Source of the DNA: Shinella sp. CPCC 101442
GTDB lineage: Bacteria; Pseudomonadota; Alphaproteobacteria; Rhizobiales; Rhizobiaceae
Direction: 5' to 3'
Assembly (NCBI RefSeq): GCF_024704725.1
Contig: NZ_JALIQS010000013.1
Coordinates: forward strand, 1-64,000
DNA length: 64,000 nucleotides
Shown here: positions 50,508 through 59,152 of the stretch, piece by piece
Layout of the letters: each line of letters starts with the position of its first letter
Position numbering within the stretch: position 1 is the stretch's first letter
Position numbers and translations under genes: made by a program
The notes under the pieces: generated by a model
Databases searched by the model: none
Told to the model about the DNA's origin: nothing
What the model saw: only the letters and a program-made list of their open reading frames with translations

Positions 50508-52291
50508 GTCAGACTATCCCGATAGGCTATGCGCCGGCGCGCCGCGTCGACATAGGCCCGGTCGATGGCAAGGCCGCCCGCTTCGCCGATGGCGGCCAGC
50601 GCCTCCTCCACGAAACGGTCCTGCCCAGCGGCAATTTTCGCGGCACGTTTTTCAAGCCAGGTCTTCAGCGCCGGCGATGCCGGATCGCCAGCCTTGTCGG
50701 CAAGGGCGATCAGCTCGTTGAGGGTGGCCGTATCGTTGGCATCGTCGACGAGATCGGCTTCGAGCCAGGCGGCCATCTCCGGCACGAGCGCATGGACCCG
50801 CACCGCGCGTTTGGCATCGGCAATGCCGTTTCGCAGCATGTCGCGCTTGTCGAGCCAGAAGGCGTATGCCGGTACCGGCTTTTCCGCCGCCAGCCGCGCG
50901 CCGACGGCATCGAGCCGGTCGAGGGTCGCGAGCATGCGCGGAACGTCGCTGCGCTTGGCGGGGCTGGTGAGCGGCGCCGTCTCGCCGATCACCTCCTGCA
51001 CCTGGCGGCGCAGGCCAATCTCATGATCGAAGGTCGAAAACAGCGCGTAGCCACCCGCCGCGCACAGGGCAAGAACAGCCGCGAACGGCAACCAGTGCAG
51101 CACCGGATGCGAGGAACCCTGCCGCTCCTTCAGCACAAGTCCGGCTTCCGGCAGGATCGCCTTCTTGACGGCGCCGCTGATGAAGTAGCTGCGGTTCAGC
51201 TCCTCGTCGACACCAAGGTCGGGCGGCAGCATGCCGCTGCGCGGCATGGCGAAGCGGCGCGACAGTTCCGGCAGCAAGGCATCGATGGAAAGCATTTCCT
51301 GCCGTGCGCTGGTCATGAAGATGCCGCGCAGCAGCACGCCCCGCCACGTGCCGTTTCCACCCGGCAACATGGCATCTATCACCGGCATGACTATGCGCTG
51401 GATCGCGGCGATCTGCGCGGAAAAGCCGTTTATATGCCCGCAGCGGATCGCGTCGGTCTCCTTGGAGAGCAGTTCGATATGCCGGCGGCGCATGGTCTCG
51501 ACGATATCGCCGAAGCCGGCGTCGATTTCCGCATGCAGCGCCTCGACGGTTTTGGGCTCCTTCGGGTCGTAGGGCAGGGCAAAACCCCAGGGCTGCGCCT
51601 GATCGGCGGGCTCGATGCGCTCGAAAATCTCCTGGAAGCCCGGCACGAGATCCGTGCGCGAGAGCAACACATAGGCCGGTAGCGTCTGGTCGAGCATTTC
51701 ATCGGCCTGGCGAAACCAGGCGGCCACGGCCTCGGCGGTCATGCGCTGTTCGAGCTGGTCTGCGAGCACGAGATCGGCGGGGCTGACGGCGAACAATATG
51801 CCGTTGACCGGCAGCTTCGGCCTGACGGCGCGCAAAAGGCGGAACAGTTCGCCCGCCCCGTCCGAGATCTGCGTCTCGATGAAAACCGCATCCGGCCCGA
51901 CCCACCAATTGGCGGGGCCGATGGCCTTCGGCATGCCGAGGCGCATTTCCGACCCTTCCAGCAGGCAGGTCTTGCCGCTGCCGGGCGAGCCGACGACGAG
52001 GAAGAACGGCACCGAATAGCGTCCGCGCGCACCCTTCAGGCCACGATCGGCAAGGAAGGCGGAAACCTGCCGGCGCAGCTCACGCAGGGCCGGCGTTTCC
52101 GGTGTGCCGCCGCGCTTCAGGAAAAAACGAGAAAAGAGCACCGGCACAAGCGCCCAGACCACGACGGGTATGAGCGGCAGGAGCGGGCGGATATCCGGAT
52201 TCTCGACGAAAGGATGCTGCGCCAGAAACCAGCTCGCGGCCAGAGCAGCCGCAAGTCCGAGAAGCCAGAAGAGCAGCAGCCATGGCCTCAT
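50504..52291 (-). CDS. Second, short TssM/IcmF-like protein
   Basis: This 595-residue protein also has an IcmF N-terminal architecture: membrane segments at about 3-24, 36-57 and 386-410, and Walker A GSPGSGKT at 101-108. The periplasmic part is only about 180 residues, against about 690 in TssM, and has no recognisable DUF1215-like or TssJ-binding domain. It is not a frameshifted piece of tssM because both proteins have their own start, Walker A motif and membrane segments, and the genes overlap by 4 bases. Possible roles are a regulatory paralogue, a TssL partner or a substitute for a TssM dimer half. It overlaps tssL by 4 bases. Confidence 0.8.
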   Translation of the reverse strand: MRPWLLLFWLLGLAAALAASWFLAQHPFVENPDIRPLLPLIPVVVWALVPVLFSRFFLKRGGTPETPALRELRRQVSAFLADRGLKGARGRYSVPFFLVVGSPGSGKTCLLEGSEMRLGMPKAIGPANWWVGPDAVFIETQISDGAGELFRLLRAVRPKLPVNGILFAVSPADLVLADQLEQRMTAEAVAAWFRQADEMLDQTLPAYVLLSRTDLVPGFQEIFERIEPADQAQPWGFALPYDPKEPKTVEALHAEIDAGFGDIVETMRRRHIELLSKETDAIRCGHINGFSAQIAAIQRIVMPVIDAMLPGGNGTWRGVLLRGIFMTSARQEMLSIDALLPELSRRFAMPRSGMLPPDLGVDEELNRSYFISGAVKKAILPEAGLVLKERQGSSHPVLHWLPFAAVLALCAAGGYALFSTFDHEIGLRRQVQEVIGETAPLTSPAKRSDVPRMLATLDRLDAVGARLAAEKPVPAYAFWLDKRDMLRNGIADAKRAVRVHALVPEMAAWLEADLVDDANDTATLNELIALADKAGDPASPALKTWLEKRAAKIAAGQDRFVEEALAAIGEAGGLAIDRAYVDAARRRIAYRDSLT

Positions 52292-53757
52292 GGGATCTTT
52301 TCCGCCGGGATCTGGTATTCGACGCGCCGGTTGCGCGCCCGGTTCTCCTGGCTCGTATTGGGCAAGATCGGATCGTTGGCGCCCCGCCCTTCGAAGGTGA
52401 TGCGGGCGGGATCGTCGATATGGCGCTGCAGCATCTGCGCGGCCGAGCGGGCACGGGCAAGCGAAATCGCCATGTTGTCGCCAAGCGGGCTGCCCGCGCC
52501 GACGGGGATGTTGTCCGTATGGCCGACGACGACGATGGCGCCGTTTTCGCTGTCCAGCGCATCGCCGATCCGCGTGATCAGCGGCTCCTCGCCGAGCGCG
52601 AGGTCCGTGCCACCAGACGGGAACGAAGCCTTCAGCATGCGGATCGCAACCTTGTCGCCGATGCCGGCCACCTCGACGCGGTCAGCCGAAATCTCGGCGG
52701 CAAGCGCCTCCGACAGGCGCTCGATCTGCGTCTTGCGCACCGGCGGCACCGGATCGGGAATGGTCGGGATGCCGGCGCGCTCGACGAGCATGGGAATGCC
52801 GGGCACGAGGGACGCGATCTCGGCGGCGGTCTGCTCCATGCTGGAGCGCAGGCTGATCGAGGAGAAGGCCCAGACGACGGCGAGCAGTGCGAGCAGCACC
52901 AACGCTGCGGCCCAGGGTGCCGCCATGCTGCGCGGGGCGCGGTGGGGAGCGGCCGCACTCTGCCAGACCTGCGAGAGATTGCGTTCGTAGGGGCCGCGCA
53001 CGCGGCGGATGACGCGGTAGAGATCCTGCCGCAGGCGCGCGAACTGCCCCTGCCCGCCATCCATGACGCGGTATTTGCCGTTGAAACCGATGGCAAGGCA
53101 GATCGCCATCAGTTCGAGCACGTCGATATTCTGTTCCGGCTGCTGCAGAAGCTGCTGCAGCAGGTCGTAGAACCGCTCGCCGCCCCAGGTCTCGTTATAG
53201 AGGATGGAAACGAGGCTCTGGCTCGCCCAGCCGGTCGTCGCGCCCCAGCGCGTGTTGAGGATGATGTCGTCGATGACGGCGCAGAGCGCATAGCGCGAGA
53301 CGCGCACCAGCCGGTCCGGTATGTCGCGCGCCATGGCGGCGGTCTCGAAATTGCGGATTTCCTCCAGCACGCGGCGGCGGAATTCGGTGATGTCGTCGGG
53401 CGCGGCACTTTCGTTCAGCCGTCCGGCAAGCCAGAGCAGCGGCGAAGCGGCACCGACCAGCGGATTGACGGCGGCAAGGTCGAAGGCCTTTTCGATGGCG
53501 GGATCGCCGCGGTGTCGCGCGCGCTCGGCGGGCAGCGCATCGAGCCCGAAATCGAGGTCCTGGCGCTCGGAGGCCGCCGGCCGGGCGGCAAAGAAACCGC
53601 CGTCATTGGCCATTCCGCCACCGGAAAGACCGCCGGAAAAGGCATTGCCCCCAAGCGTTTCCTGGCCGAAGCCGGCCGTCTGGCGCGGCTGCGCACCGCC
53701 CAAGGGTCTCCGGATCGTATCGTCGGCGCCGGGAAGACCGGCGAATGGGTCGTTCAC
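52288..53757 (-). CDS. tssL: T6SS protein TssL with C-terminal OmpA domain
   Basis: This 489-residue protein combines the DotU/TssL cytoplasmic domain (about 80-275, with ILNTRWGATTGWASQSL and MAICLAIGFNGKYRVM), one transmembrane segment (about 277-300, AAALVLLALLAVVWAF), and an OmpA/MotB-type peptidoglycan-binding domain (about 375-487, VVGHTDNIPVGAG and RARNRRVEYQI). The extended form anchors the complex to the cell wall without a separate TagL. In Agrobacterium TssL is phosphorylated by PpkA and then binds FHA; both partners exist here. The N-terminal 80 residues are glycine-rich and disordered. Confidence 0.93.
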   Translation of the reverse strand: MNDPFAGLPGADDTIRRPLGGAQPRQTAGFGQETLGGNAFSGGLSGGGMANDGGFFAARPAASERQDLDFGLDALPAERARHRGDPAIEKAFDLAAVNPLVGAASPLLWLAGRLNESAAPDDITEFRRRVLEEIRNFETAAMARDIPDRLVRVSRYALCAVIDDIILNTRWGATTGWASQSLVSILYNETWGGERFYDLLQQLLQQPEQNIDVLELMAICLAIGFNGKYRVMDGGQGQFARLRQDLYRVIRRVRGPYERNLSQVWQSAAAPHRAPRSMAAPWAAALVLLALLAVVWAFSSISLRSSMEQTAAEIASLVPGIPMLVERAGIPTIPDPVPPVRKTQIERLSEALAAEISADRVEVAGIGDKVAIRMLKASFPSGGTDLALGEEPLITRIGDALDSENGAIVVVGHTDNIPVGAGSPLGDNMAISLARARSAAQMLQRHIDDPARITFEGRGANDPILPNTSQENRARNRRVEYQIPAEKIP

Positions 53758-53767
53758 ATGCGCCTCC

Positions 53768-55099
53768 TCAATCCTTCACGGCCCAAAGGTCGAGTTCGAG
53801 CGCCGGAAAATCGCCGGCGACATGGATGGCAAGGCCGTTGCCGGCCGCGACCTGTTTCCAGATCGGGCTGGAGCGGTCGAGTTCGAAATAGGCCTTGCCG
53901 GTGTGGTAGGGGATCTGGCGCGGGGCGACCGGAAGCGCGCGCAGCATGATGCCCGGCAGCGCCGCATTGACCAGTTCCGTGATCTGCTCGGCCGCGCCGA
54001 TCTTGATCTGCCCGACGAGCCGGCGCACCAGCGCATCGGCCGGCATATCGGCCTTGGCCGCCAGGATGAAGGAATATTTCCCGTAGATCGAACGGTCCGG
54101 CACATCGGCGACACGGATGCCATAGCGGTGCTCGATGAGCGGAATGGTGATGGCGCTCCGCTCCAGCACGGCGCTCAGCGCCTGGCGCACGGCGGCGGTC
54201 ACCGGCGCGAAGGACAGTTGCAGGCGCTCGTGGTCATAGGTCGGGAAGGGGCGCGGACGGTGGCCGGCGGTGGTGAAGGTGGCAAGCTCGCCGGCAAGGC
54301 CGATCATCGCCACGAACAGCCGCTCGGGATGCACGAAGGTGGCGGACGCCATATGGGTGAATACCGGCTGCCAGCGGTTGATCGTCTGGAGCATCATCAG
54401 GTCGGTGATTTCGGCGGCCGTGCCGACATTGGTGCCGGCAAGCCGGCCGGCGATAGCCTCGCCGCGATGGTTGAGCAGGCCGACGATCTCGGTGAGCAGG
54501 CCCGACAGGATCGGCGAAACGGCGCAGTCCATGGCCGGCGGCACGTAGCTTTCGTCGAGCACCACGGAATTGTCGCTGCGCACCTCGACGATGCGCGCAA
54601 GGCCGATGCTGACGAAGCCGCTGCGGTCGCTTGTCTCGAGGCCGTAGCGCAGGCGCAGCTTGCCGACATTAATGGGGGCTGCCGAAAGATCGGAACTGTT
54701 GGCGTCGGCGACGTCGATCTCGGCGAGCGTATAGCGCGTCGTCAATTCCGCCTCGGCCTCGGCCACCTCGCGCCCACCCGGCTCCGTCAGCGGCAGGGTG
54801 AGGTAGATGACGGCATTGCGGACGTTCTCGTTCAACATCAGCGGGGCAAGACGCACGCCATCGTCAGGGAGCGAAAAGGACGTCCCGTCGGCAAAGACGC
54901 CGGCGGCGCGCTCGACGGCGAACTGACCGATGGAGAGGAGTTCGCGGTTGAGGCGCAGTTCCGTCAGGCCCCAGCCATAGGGCACGAGAGCCTTGGTGCG
55001 GGCACGCAGCTGGCGCTCGAAATGGCGCGCTTCCTGCTGGAAGTGCTGGGCACGGATAAACATCCCCTCAGACCAGATCACCTTGTCATCGAACGACAT
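53768..55099 (-). CDS. tssK: T6SS baseplate protein TssK
   Basis: This 443-residue protein is TssK (VasE/ImpJ), which connects the baseplate to the membrane complex. Recognisable stretches are VIWSEGMFIRAQHFQQEARHFE at the start, LVPYGWGLTELRLNRELLSIG, and YFELDRSSPIWKQVAAGNGLAIHVAGDFP at the end. It lies 10 bases before tssL in transcription order and 66 bases after tssJ. Confidence 0.95.
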   Translation of the reverse strand: MSFDDKVIWSEGMFIRAQHFQQEARHFERQLRARTKALVPYGWGLTELRLNRELLSIGQFAVERAAGVFADGTSFSLPDDGVRLAPLMLNENVRNAVIYLTLPLTEPGGREVAEAEAELTTRYTLAEIDVADANSSDLSAAPINVGKLRLRYGLETSDRSGFVSIGLARIVEVRSDNSVVLDESYVPPAMDCAVSPILSGLLTEIVGLLNHRGEAIAGRLAGTNVGTAAEITDLMMLQTINRWQPVFTHMASATFVHPERLFVAMIGLAGELATFTTAGHRPRPFPTYDHERLQLSFAPVTAAVRQALSAVLERSAITIPLIEHRYGIRVADVPDRSIYGKYSFILAAKADMPADALVRRLVGQIKIGAAEQITELVNAALPGIMLRALPVAPRQIPYHTGKAYFELDRSSPIWKQVAAGNGLAIHVAGDFPALELDLWAVKD

Positions 55100-55165
55100 C
55101 CGTACCCTTCCTTATGCTGGTGACGCGAACCCTGTCCGCACACCGCCTGCCCCCCTCGGCTTGCC

Positions 55166-55723
55166 TCAATCCTGCGGTCCCAGTTCGACGGACAGCGTCT
55201 TCAGATCGACCTTGAGCTTGAACTTCTTGTCACCCTGAAGCCCGACCATCGCACGCCACTTCGCCTCCTCGAAGTTGCGGAACCCGACCACCACGGCAAT
55301 GATCGTGGTGCCCTCGATCAGGTTCGCTTTCACCCGTTGCACCTCGCCCGGTGCGAAATAGAGTTCCGTCTTGCCGAGCATGGTCGGCCCGAGCGTCTCG
55401 GCGTCGGCCTCCCAGAGCTGGCGGAAGCTGGCATTGGCGAATGCCGTCTCGCCGTTCAGCTGGTAGAGTCGCATCACGACCGGTTGCGGCAGGCCGTCAG
55501 GCCCCGGATTGATCAACGGCGATGCGACGGCGATCACGTCGAGGCTCGCCGCTGCCGGCGCCGGCTTGATCTCGATCTCCGTCGGCGGCGGTTTCTTCTG
55601 TCCGAGACCGCAGCCGGCAAGCGATACCGCGACGACACACAGGCACACCAACACGAAAAGGCGCGAAAAAATCGCGCGCAACCCGTTCAACCCCGATACC
55701 GCTGGAGACAATCCAGTCGTCAA
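55166..55723 (-). CDS. tssJ: T6SS outer-membrane lipoprotein TssJ
   Basis: This 185-residue protein is TssJ (VasD/SciN). An N-terminal hydrophobic stretch leads to lipobox SLAGC near residue 38, and the beta-sandwich domain follows with VVMRLYQLNGETAFANASFRQL and AVVVGFRNFEEAKWRA, family hallmarks. The N-terminal region before the hydrophobic segment is long (about 20 residues), and an internal start cannot be ruled out. It tethers the TssM periplasmic domain to the outer membrane. The start overlaps the FHA gene stop by 4 bases. Confidence 0.92.
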   Translation of the reverse strand: MTTGLSPAVSGLNGLRAIFSRLFVLVCLCVVAVSLAGCGLGQKKPPPTEIEIKPAPAAASLDVIAVASPLINPGPDGLPQPVVMRLYQLNGETAFANASFRQLWEADAETLGPTMLGKTELYFAPGEVQRVKANLIEGTTIIAVVVGFRNFEEAKWRAMVGLQGDKKFKLKVDLKTLSVELGPQD

Positions 55724-56478
55724 CCCACCCTCTCCTTGCGAAGAAGGTCACGCAACCGCCCCTCGAACTTTCGTTTTTCGTCTATCGACAAGACCGACAT
55801 CGCCATTTCAACAGTCCTGGCGAAAACCGCCACATCAAGCCCTTCCGCTTCAGCGACGAGATTCGCCTCTGCAGTAACCGGAGAGGCTACTGCCCCGCCC
55901 GTCGCATTGGTATTTTCATTCGAGGCAACGTCCACACCCCCGGAGATATCCACAGGTTTCGCGTCGCCCTGCCACCCCGTTGCTTCAGGCACCCACCAAT
56001 CCTGTAGGACAGCAACCTTGCCTCGGGCATTCTCCCCCGTCGTTTCCGGCAACGCGGCGGCCTTTTCAGCGCCTTGCGCCGCATCGTCGAAACCGAACGG
56101 ACCGTCGGCGAAAGGGTCGCCGGCGGGGATGGCCTGCACGCTCGGCGTGCTTTCCACAGGCGGGTCCGTTTCGATGGCGACGGCGATGATCGCGTCGCCA
56201 AGGGTCAGCACGTCCCGATCGACAAGCATCTTGCCCGCCTCGCGGCCGAGCGGCACGCCGTTGACCAGAACGCCGTTGGTCGACATGTCCGTGAGGAGGA
56301 AACCGCCGGCCTGGCGTTCGATACGGCAATGGCGCTTTGAAACAACGCGCTCGGGATCGGCGAGGACCCAATCGGCTTCGTCGGACCGGCCGATGACAAG
56401 GGAGCCCGTCTCGACGGTCCTTTCCCGCACACCGGCCGTCAGGCGCTCCGGCCCCCTGAGTACGAGTCGCAATCGCAT
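55720..56478 (-). CDS. FHA-domain protein (T6SS Fha/TagH-like)
   Basis: This 252-residue protein has an N-terminal forkhead-associated domain (about 20-100) with phosphothreonine-binding residues in SLVIGRSDEADW, VSKRHCRIE and TDMSTNGVLVNG. A disordered, acidic middle (105-200) and a helical C-terminal end (205-250) follow. FHA proteins bind phosphothreonines made by PpkA and license T6SS assembly. It is shorter than the usual TagH (about 500 residues) and lacks its C-terminal domain. It precedes tssJ with a 4-base overlap. Confidence 0.88.
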   Translation of the reverse strand: MRLRLVLRGPERLTAGVRERTVETGSLVIGRSDEADWVLADPERVVSKRHCRIERQAGGFLLTDMSTNGVLVNGVPLGREAGKMLVDRDVLTLGDAIIAVAIETDPPVESTPSVQAIPAGDPFADGPFGFDDAAQGAEKAAALPETTGENARGKVAVLQDWWVPEATGWQGDAKPVDISGGVDVASNENTNATGGAVASPVTAEANLVAEAEGLDVAVFARTVEMAMSVLSIDEKRKFEGRLRDLLRKERVG

Positions 56479-56548
56479 GGTCCACCCCCGCTTGCGATCC
56501 GCTTCCCCCCGCCGACACGGATAGACAGAATCGCTAGTGGGAAGAATC

Positions 56549-57628
56549 TTACCCTACCGTTTTTCGGGCGACTACCAGATAAGCGGAATAATACATGCAA
56601 GACCGGTCATGCAACCGGACGTGCCATGGAACCTCCCCGACCGCCCCCGTGCGCCTGAGGCTACCCGCCGCAAGCGGCCCCTCGGAGAGCAGGAGATCAA
56701 GGATCGCCTCGGGGCTCCCGGCATGATGGGAGCGCTGCGAATGTCCGCCCAGCCAGGCCTCCACCGGCGTCACCTGCCCCGCCCAGTCGAAGGGAATGGA
56801 AAGAACCGCCCGGCCCTCGTCCGCCAGCACGCGGCTGATCTCGATCAGTCCGGCACGGGGATCGCGCATGCAATCCACCACATTCATGCCGATGGCGAGC
56901 GCGAAGCTGCCGGCAACAAAGGGCAGTGCCAAGGCGTCGCAGAGCCACACATCGCCACGCGCACCCGCCTGATGGCCGAGCGGATAGGACCGCCGGTCGT
57001 AGACGAGGCCGACGCGGCGCAGGCCATAGTCGATGCGTCCGTCCACCACCGCGCGCCGACCGATCCGCGCCAGCGGCACGGAAAGGTCGATGCCGATGAC
57101 ATCGCGGCCAAGCCGTGCGGCGGCGTCCGTGACCGTGCGGCCCGCCGCGCAGCCGATATCGAGCACCGGCCCATCCGGCAGGTCATCGCCAAGCATATCG
57201 AGCGCTTCGGCGAGATTGCGCGAGACCGCGCCGGGCCGACCGCCACCCGGCGCCGGCGTGAAGGGTGCCGGATCCTGGTCGCCCCAGTGATCCCAGGCAT
57301 AGGAGGAGACATGCTGGCGGATCGATTCAAGACCGCTGCCCGGCCCCGCAGCATCGCCCAGCAAGCTTTCGACAGCCGGTGTGAGATCGTTGCGCGCCAA
57401 GAGATAAAAGAGATTGTCCTGCACGAAGCGGCGCACCTCGGGCACGATGATCGGCATGCCGTCGAGAATGGGATATTCCGAGCCGCAGCTCTGGCAGGCG
57501 AGGATGCCGCTTTGGACATCGCCGGCCGCCTCGGCCTCGATGGTGCTCAACGCCAGCGGGCTGTCCTGGCCGTTCAGCCGGCAGACGGGGCAGACCGGCC
57601 GCAGCTTTTCGAAATGGGAAAGCCGCAC
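56549..57628 (-). CDS. SAM-dependent methyltransferase with N-terminal zinc-ribbon
   Basis: This 359-residue protein has an N-terminal Trm112-like zinc-ribbon (CPVC near residue 13 and CQSCG near 45, then YPILDGMPII) and a class I methyltransferase domain (about 140-340, motif I VLDIGCAAGRTV, then VIGIDLS). The two-part layout is that of the RlmA/Methyltransf_11 group with a zinc ribbon. The substrate is unknown. It is the third methyltransferase in this locus. It is followed by a 70-base gap to the FHA gene on the same strand and is preceded by the PAAR-like gene after one base. Confidence 0.78.
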   Translation of the reverse strand: MRLSHFEKLRPVCPVCRLNGQDSPLALSTIEAEAAGDVQSGILACQSCGSEYPILDGMPIIVPEVRRFVQDNLFYLLARNDLTPAVESLLGDAAGPGSGLESIRQHVSSYAWDHWGDQDPAPFTPAPGGGRPGAVSRNLAEALDMLGDDLPDGPVLDIGCAAGRTVTDAAARLGRDVIGIDLSVPLARIGRRAVVDGRIDYGLRRVGLVYDRRSYPLGHQAGARGDVWLCDALALPFVAGSFALAIGMNVVDCMRDPRAGLIEISRVLADEGRAVLSIPFDWAGQVTPVEAWLGGHSQRSHHAGSPEAILDLLLSEGPLAAGSLRRTGAVGEVPWHVRLHDRSCMYYSAYLVVARKTVG

Positions 57629-57629
57629 G

Positions 57630-58010
57630 TCAGCCGCCGATCATCACGGTCGGGCAGCCAGGCGGCAGGATCTTTCCGACAGGGCTCGGGATCGGCGCGA
57701 CGCAGGCGGGGTGCAGCGTCAGGTCGTTGATGCGTGCGGCCGGCAGGCCGCCGACCAGCACGGTGGAAGACCCCTTCGAGATCATGCCCGGTCCGCCGGG
57801 AATGCAGCCCGGCAGCGAGCATATCAGCGTCGTGTCGGTCACGCGCGCGGCCGGCATGTTGCCGATCAGCACGTTGGGCTGGCCCTTGATGATCGCGATC
57901 GGCAGGGCCGGATGCGGCGTCGGTGTCGGCACCAGCGCTGCAGGATGGATCGGCGCATGGCAATGCGGCGCGTCCTGCTTGACCATGTCCCCCATGCGTG
58001 CGGCGTTCAT
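57630..58010 (-). CDS. PAAR-like (DUF4150) T6SS spike protein
   Basis: This 126-residue protein resembles the PAAR-like family that sharpens the VgrG tip. It contains two PAAR-type repeats, GNMPAARVTDTT and GGLPAARINDLT, and proline- and glycine-rich turns (LPGCIPGGPGM). There is no C-terminal extension, so it carries no fused toxin. It is separated from vgrG by about 5 kb and lies on the opposite strand. It overlaps the upstream ATPase-fusion gene by 4 bases. Confidence 0.85.
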   Translation of the reverse strand: MNAARMGDMVKQDAPHCHAPIHPAALVPTPTPHPALPIAIIKGQPNVLIGNMPAARVTDTTLICSLPGCIPGGPGMISKGSSTVLVGGLPAARINDLTLHPACVAPIPSPVGKILPPGCPTVMIGG

Positions 58011-59023
58011 GATGCTTTCTCCGCCCGGCCGGCGAGCTGCTTTTCCAGTTTCAAAACGTTCCAGCCATTACGGCGCTCATAGGAAACCCTGTCAAGCAGC
58101 GTGCGGACGAAATGCATGCCGAGCCCGCCGATCTGCCGGCTTTCGAGATCGGCGTCGAGATCGGGCGCGGGAATGCCGAGCGGATCGAACGGCCGCCCGT
58201 CGTCCTGCACCTCGATGGTGAGATGCCCCGCATCGACCGCGAGCGACAGGAGGATTTCATGCGCATTGCCGTCCTCGAAGCCGTAATTGACGGTGTTGGT
58301 CAGCACCTCGTCGAGTGCGACATCGATGCCGGTCAGATCCTCTTCGCTGGTCCCGTTCATTTCCAGGAAACGCCGCACCTTCTCGCCCGCCGCCTGGATA
58401 TCGCCATGCGTGTTGCCGATCGAAAAGACCGTCTCCTGAGCAAGCCGGCCGCGCGTCTTGAAAAGCAGCGCGCAGACCGCACCCGATTTGCCGTGACCGA
58501 TCCGGGCGCGCACCGGGGCGGCAATTCCCTCCACGGAGGCGAACGTCACGGCTTCGGGAATGTCCATGTCCCCCGCCGCAAGCCATAACAGATCGCCTGA
58601 AGTCAGCGTCGCATGGTTCCCGACCGTTACCGCCGCCTGACCGCACGTAGCGCCCGAGGCTGTACCGGCAACGACGTCGATGACCAGGAGAGCGATGTCG
58701 AGGCCGGCGGTATCGACCCGCCCGGAAAGCGCGTCCAGCGCCTCTCCGGCGGTACGAACCTTGGCGAGAACGGCGCGAATCAGCTGCTTGATGCCGGCCG
58801 CCCGTAGCGCGGCGGCGATGTCACCGCCCGCAACGCGGACCGCGCCGACGGCCAGCACCGAGCGCGCCGGCCAGAAATGATCGTGAAAGGAGACCGTGTC
58901 GCCCGCATCGCACGCCCCCCCTTCGAGCTCCGTTTCACGGCGCACGGGAAAGCGCTGCGGCGCAAGCGCGGTACGCAGCTGCGCGACCAGCGCGGCATCC
59001 GACAGCGGATCGTTCGCCATCAC
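58007..59023 (-). CDS. Degenerate PP2C-like domain fused to RsbW-type ATPase
   Basis: This 338-residue protein has a C-terminal RsbW/SpoIIAB-type ATP-binding kinase domain (about 210-325) with N-box VALDEVLTNTVNYGFED, the nucleotide motif VQDDGRPFDP and lid RQIGGLGMHFVRTLLD. The N-terminal 195 residues are hard to name; the order of elements and AVTVGNHATLTSGDLLWLAAG resemble a SpoIIE phosphatase in which the metal-binding aspartates have been lost (DGVTE is replaced by AAGD). The gene is divergent from the STAS gene 130 bases away, an arrangement that fits a kinase-antagonist pair. The degenerate phosphatase call is an inference. Confidence 0.7.
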   Translation of the reverse strand: MMANDPLSDAALVAQLRTALAPQRFPVRRETELEGGACDAGDTVSFHDHFWPARSVLAVGAVRVAGGDIAAALRAAGIKQLIRAVLAKVRTAGEALDALSGRVDTAGLDIALLVIDVVAGTASGATCGQAAVTVGNHATLTSGDLLWLAAGDMDIPEAVTFASVEGIAAPVRARIGHGKSGAVCALLFKTRGRLAQETVFSIGNTHGDIQAAGEKVRRFLEMNGTSEEDLTGIDVALDEVLTNTVNYGFEDGNAHEILLSLAVDAGHLTIEVQDDGRPFDPLGIPAPDLDADLESRQIGGLGMHFVRTLLDRVSYERRNGWNVLKLEKQLAGRAEKAS

Positions 59024-59152
59024 GCCGGCACACCGCGGAGTTTCAAAAAAGGTTGTGGCAAGTGATACAACTTTCTGGAATCATCGCCCGCATTCGACGC
59101 CGTCAGGCGACGCGCCAGAGTGATCAACGAAAAGCGTAAGGTCAATATCATC
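59024..59152. promoter_or_regulatory. Divergent intergenic region between ATPase fusion and STAS genes
   Basis: This 129-base region should hold promoters for both directions. No clear -35/-10 pair or palindrome was recognised. A GTG at 59120 opens the STAS frame upstream of the chosen ATG. Confidence 0.3.

Noticed and set aside
50504-52291. Short IcmF-like gene as a broken fragment of tssM
   Set aside because: It has its own start, Walker A and membrane segments, and tssM next to it is full length.
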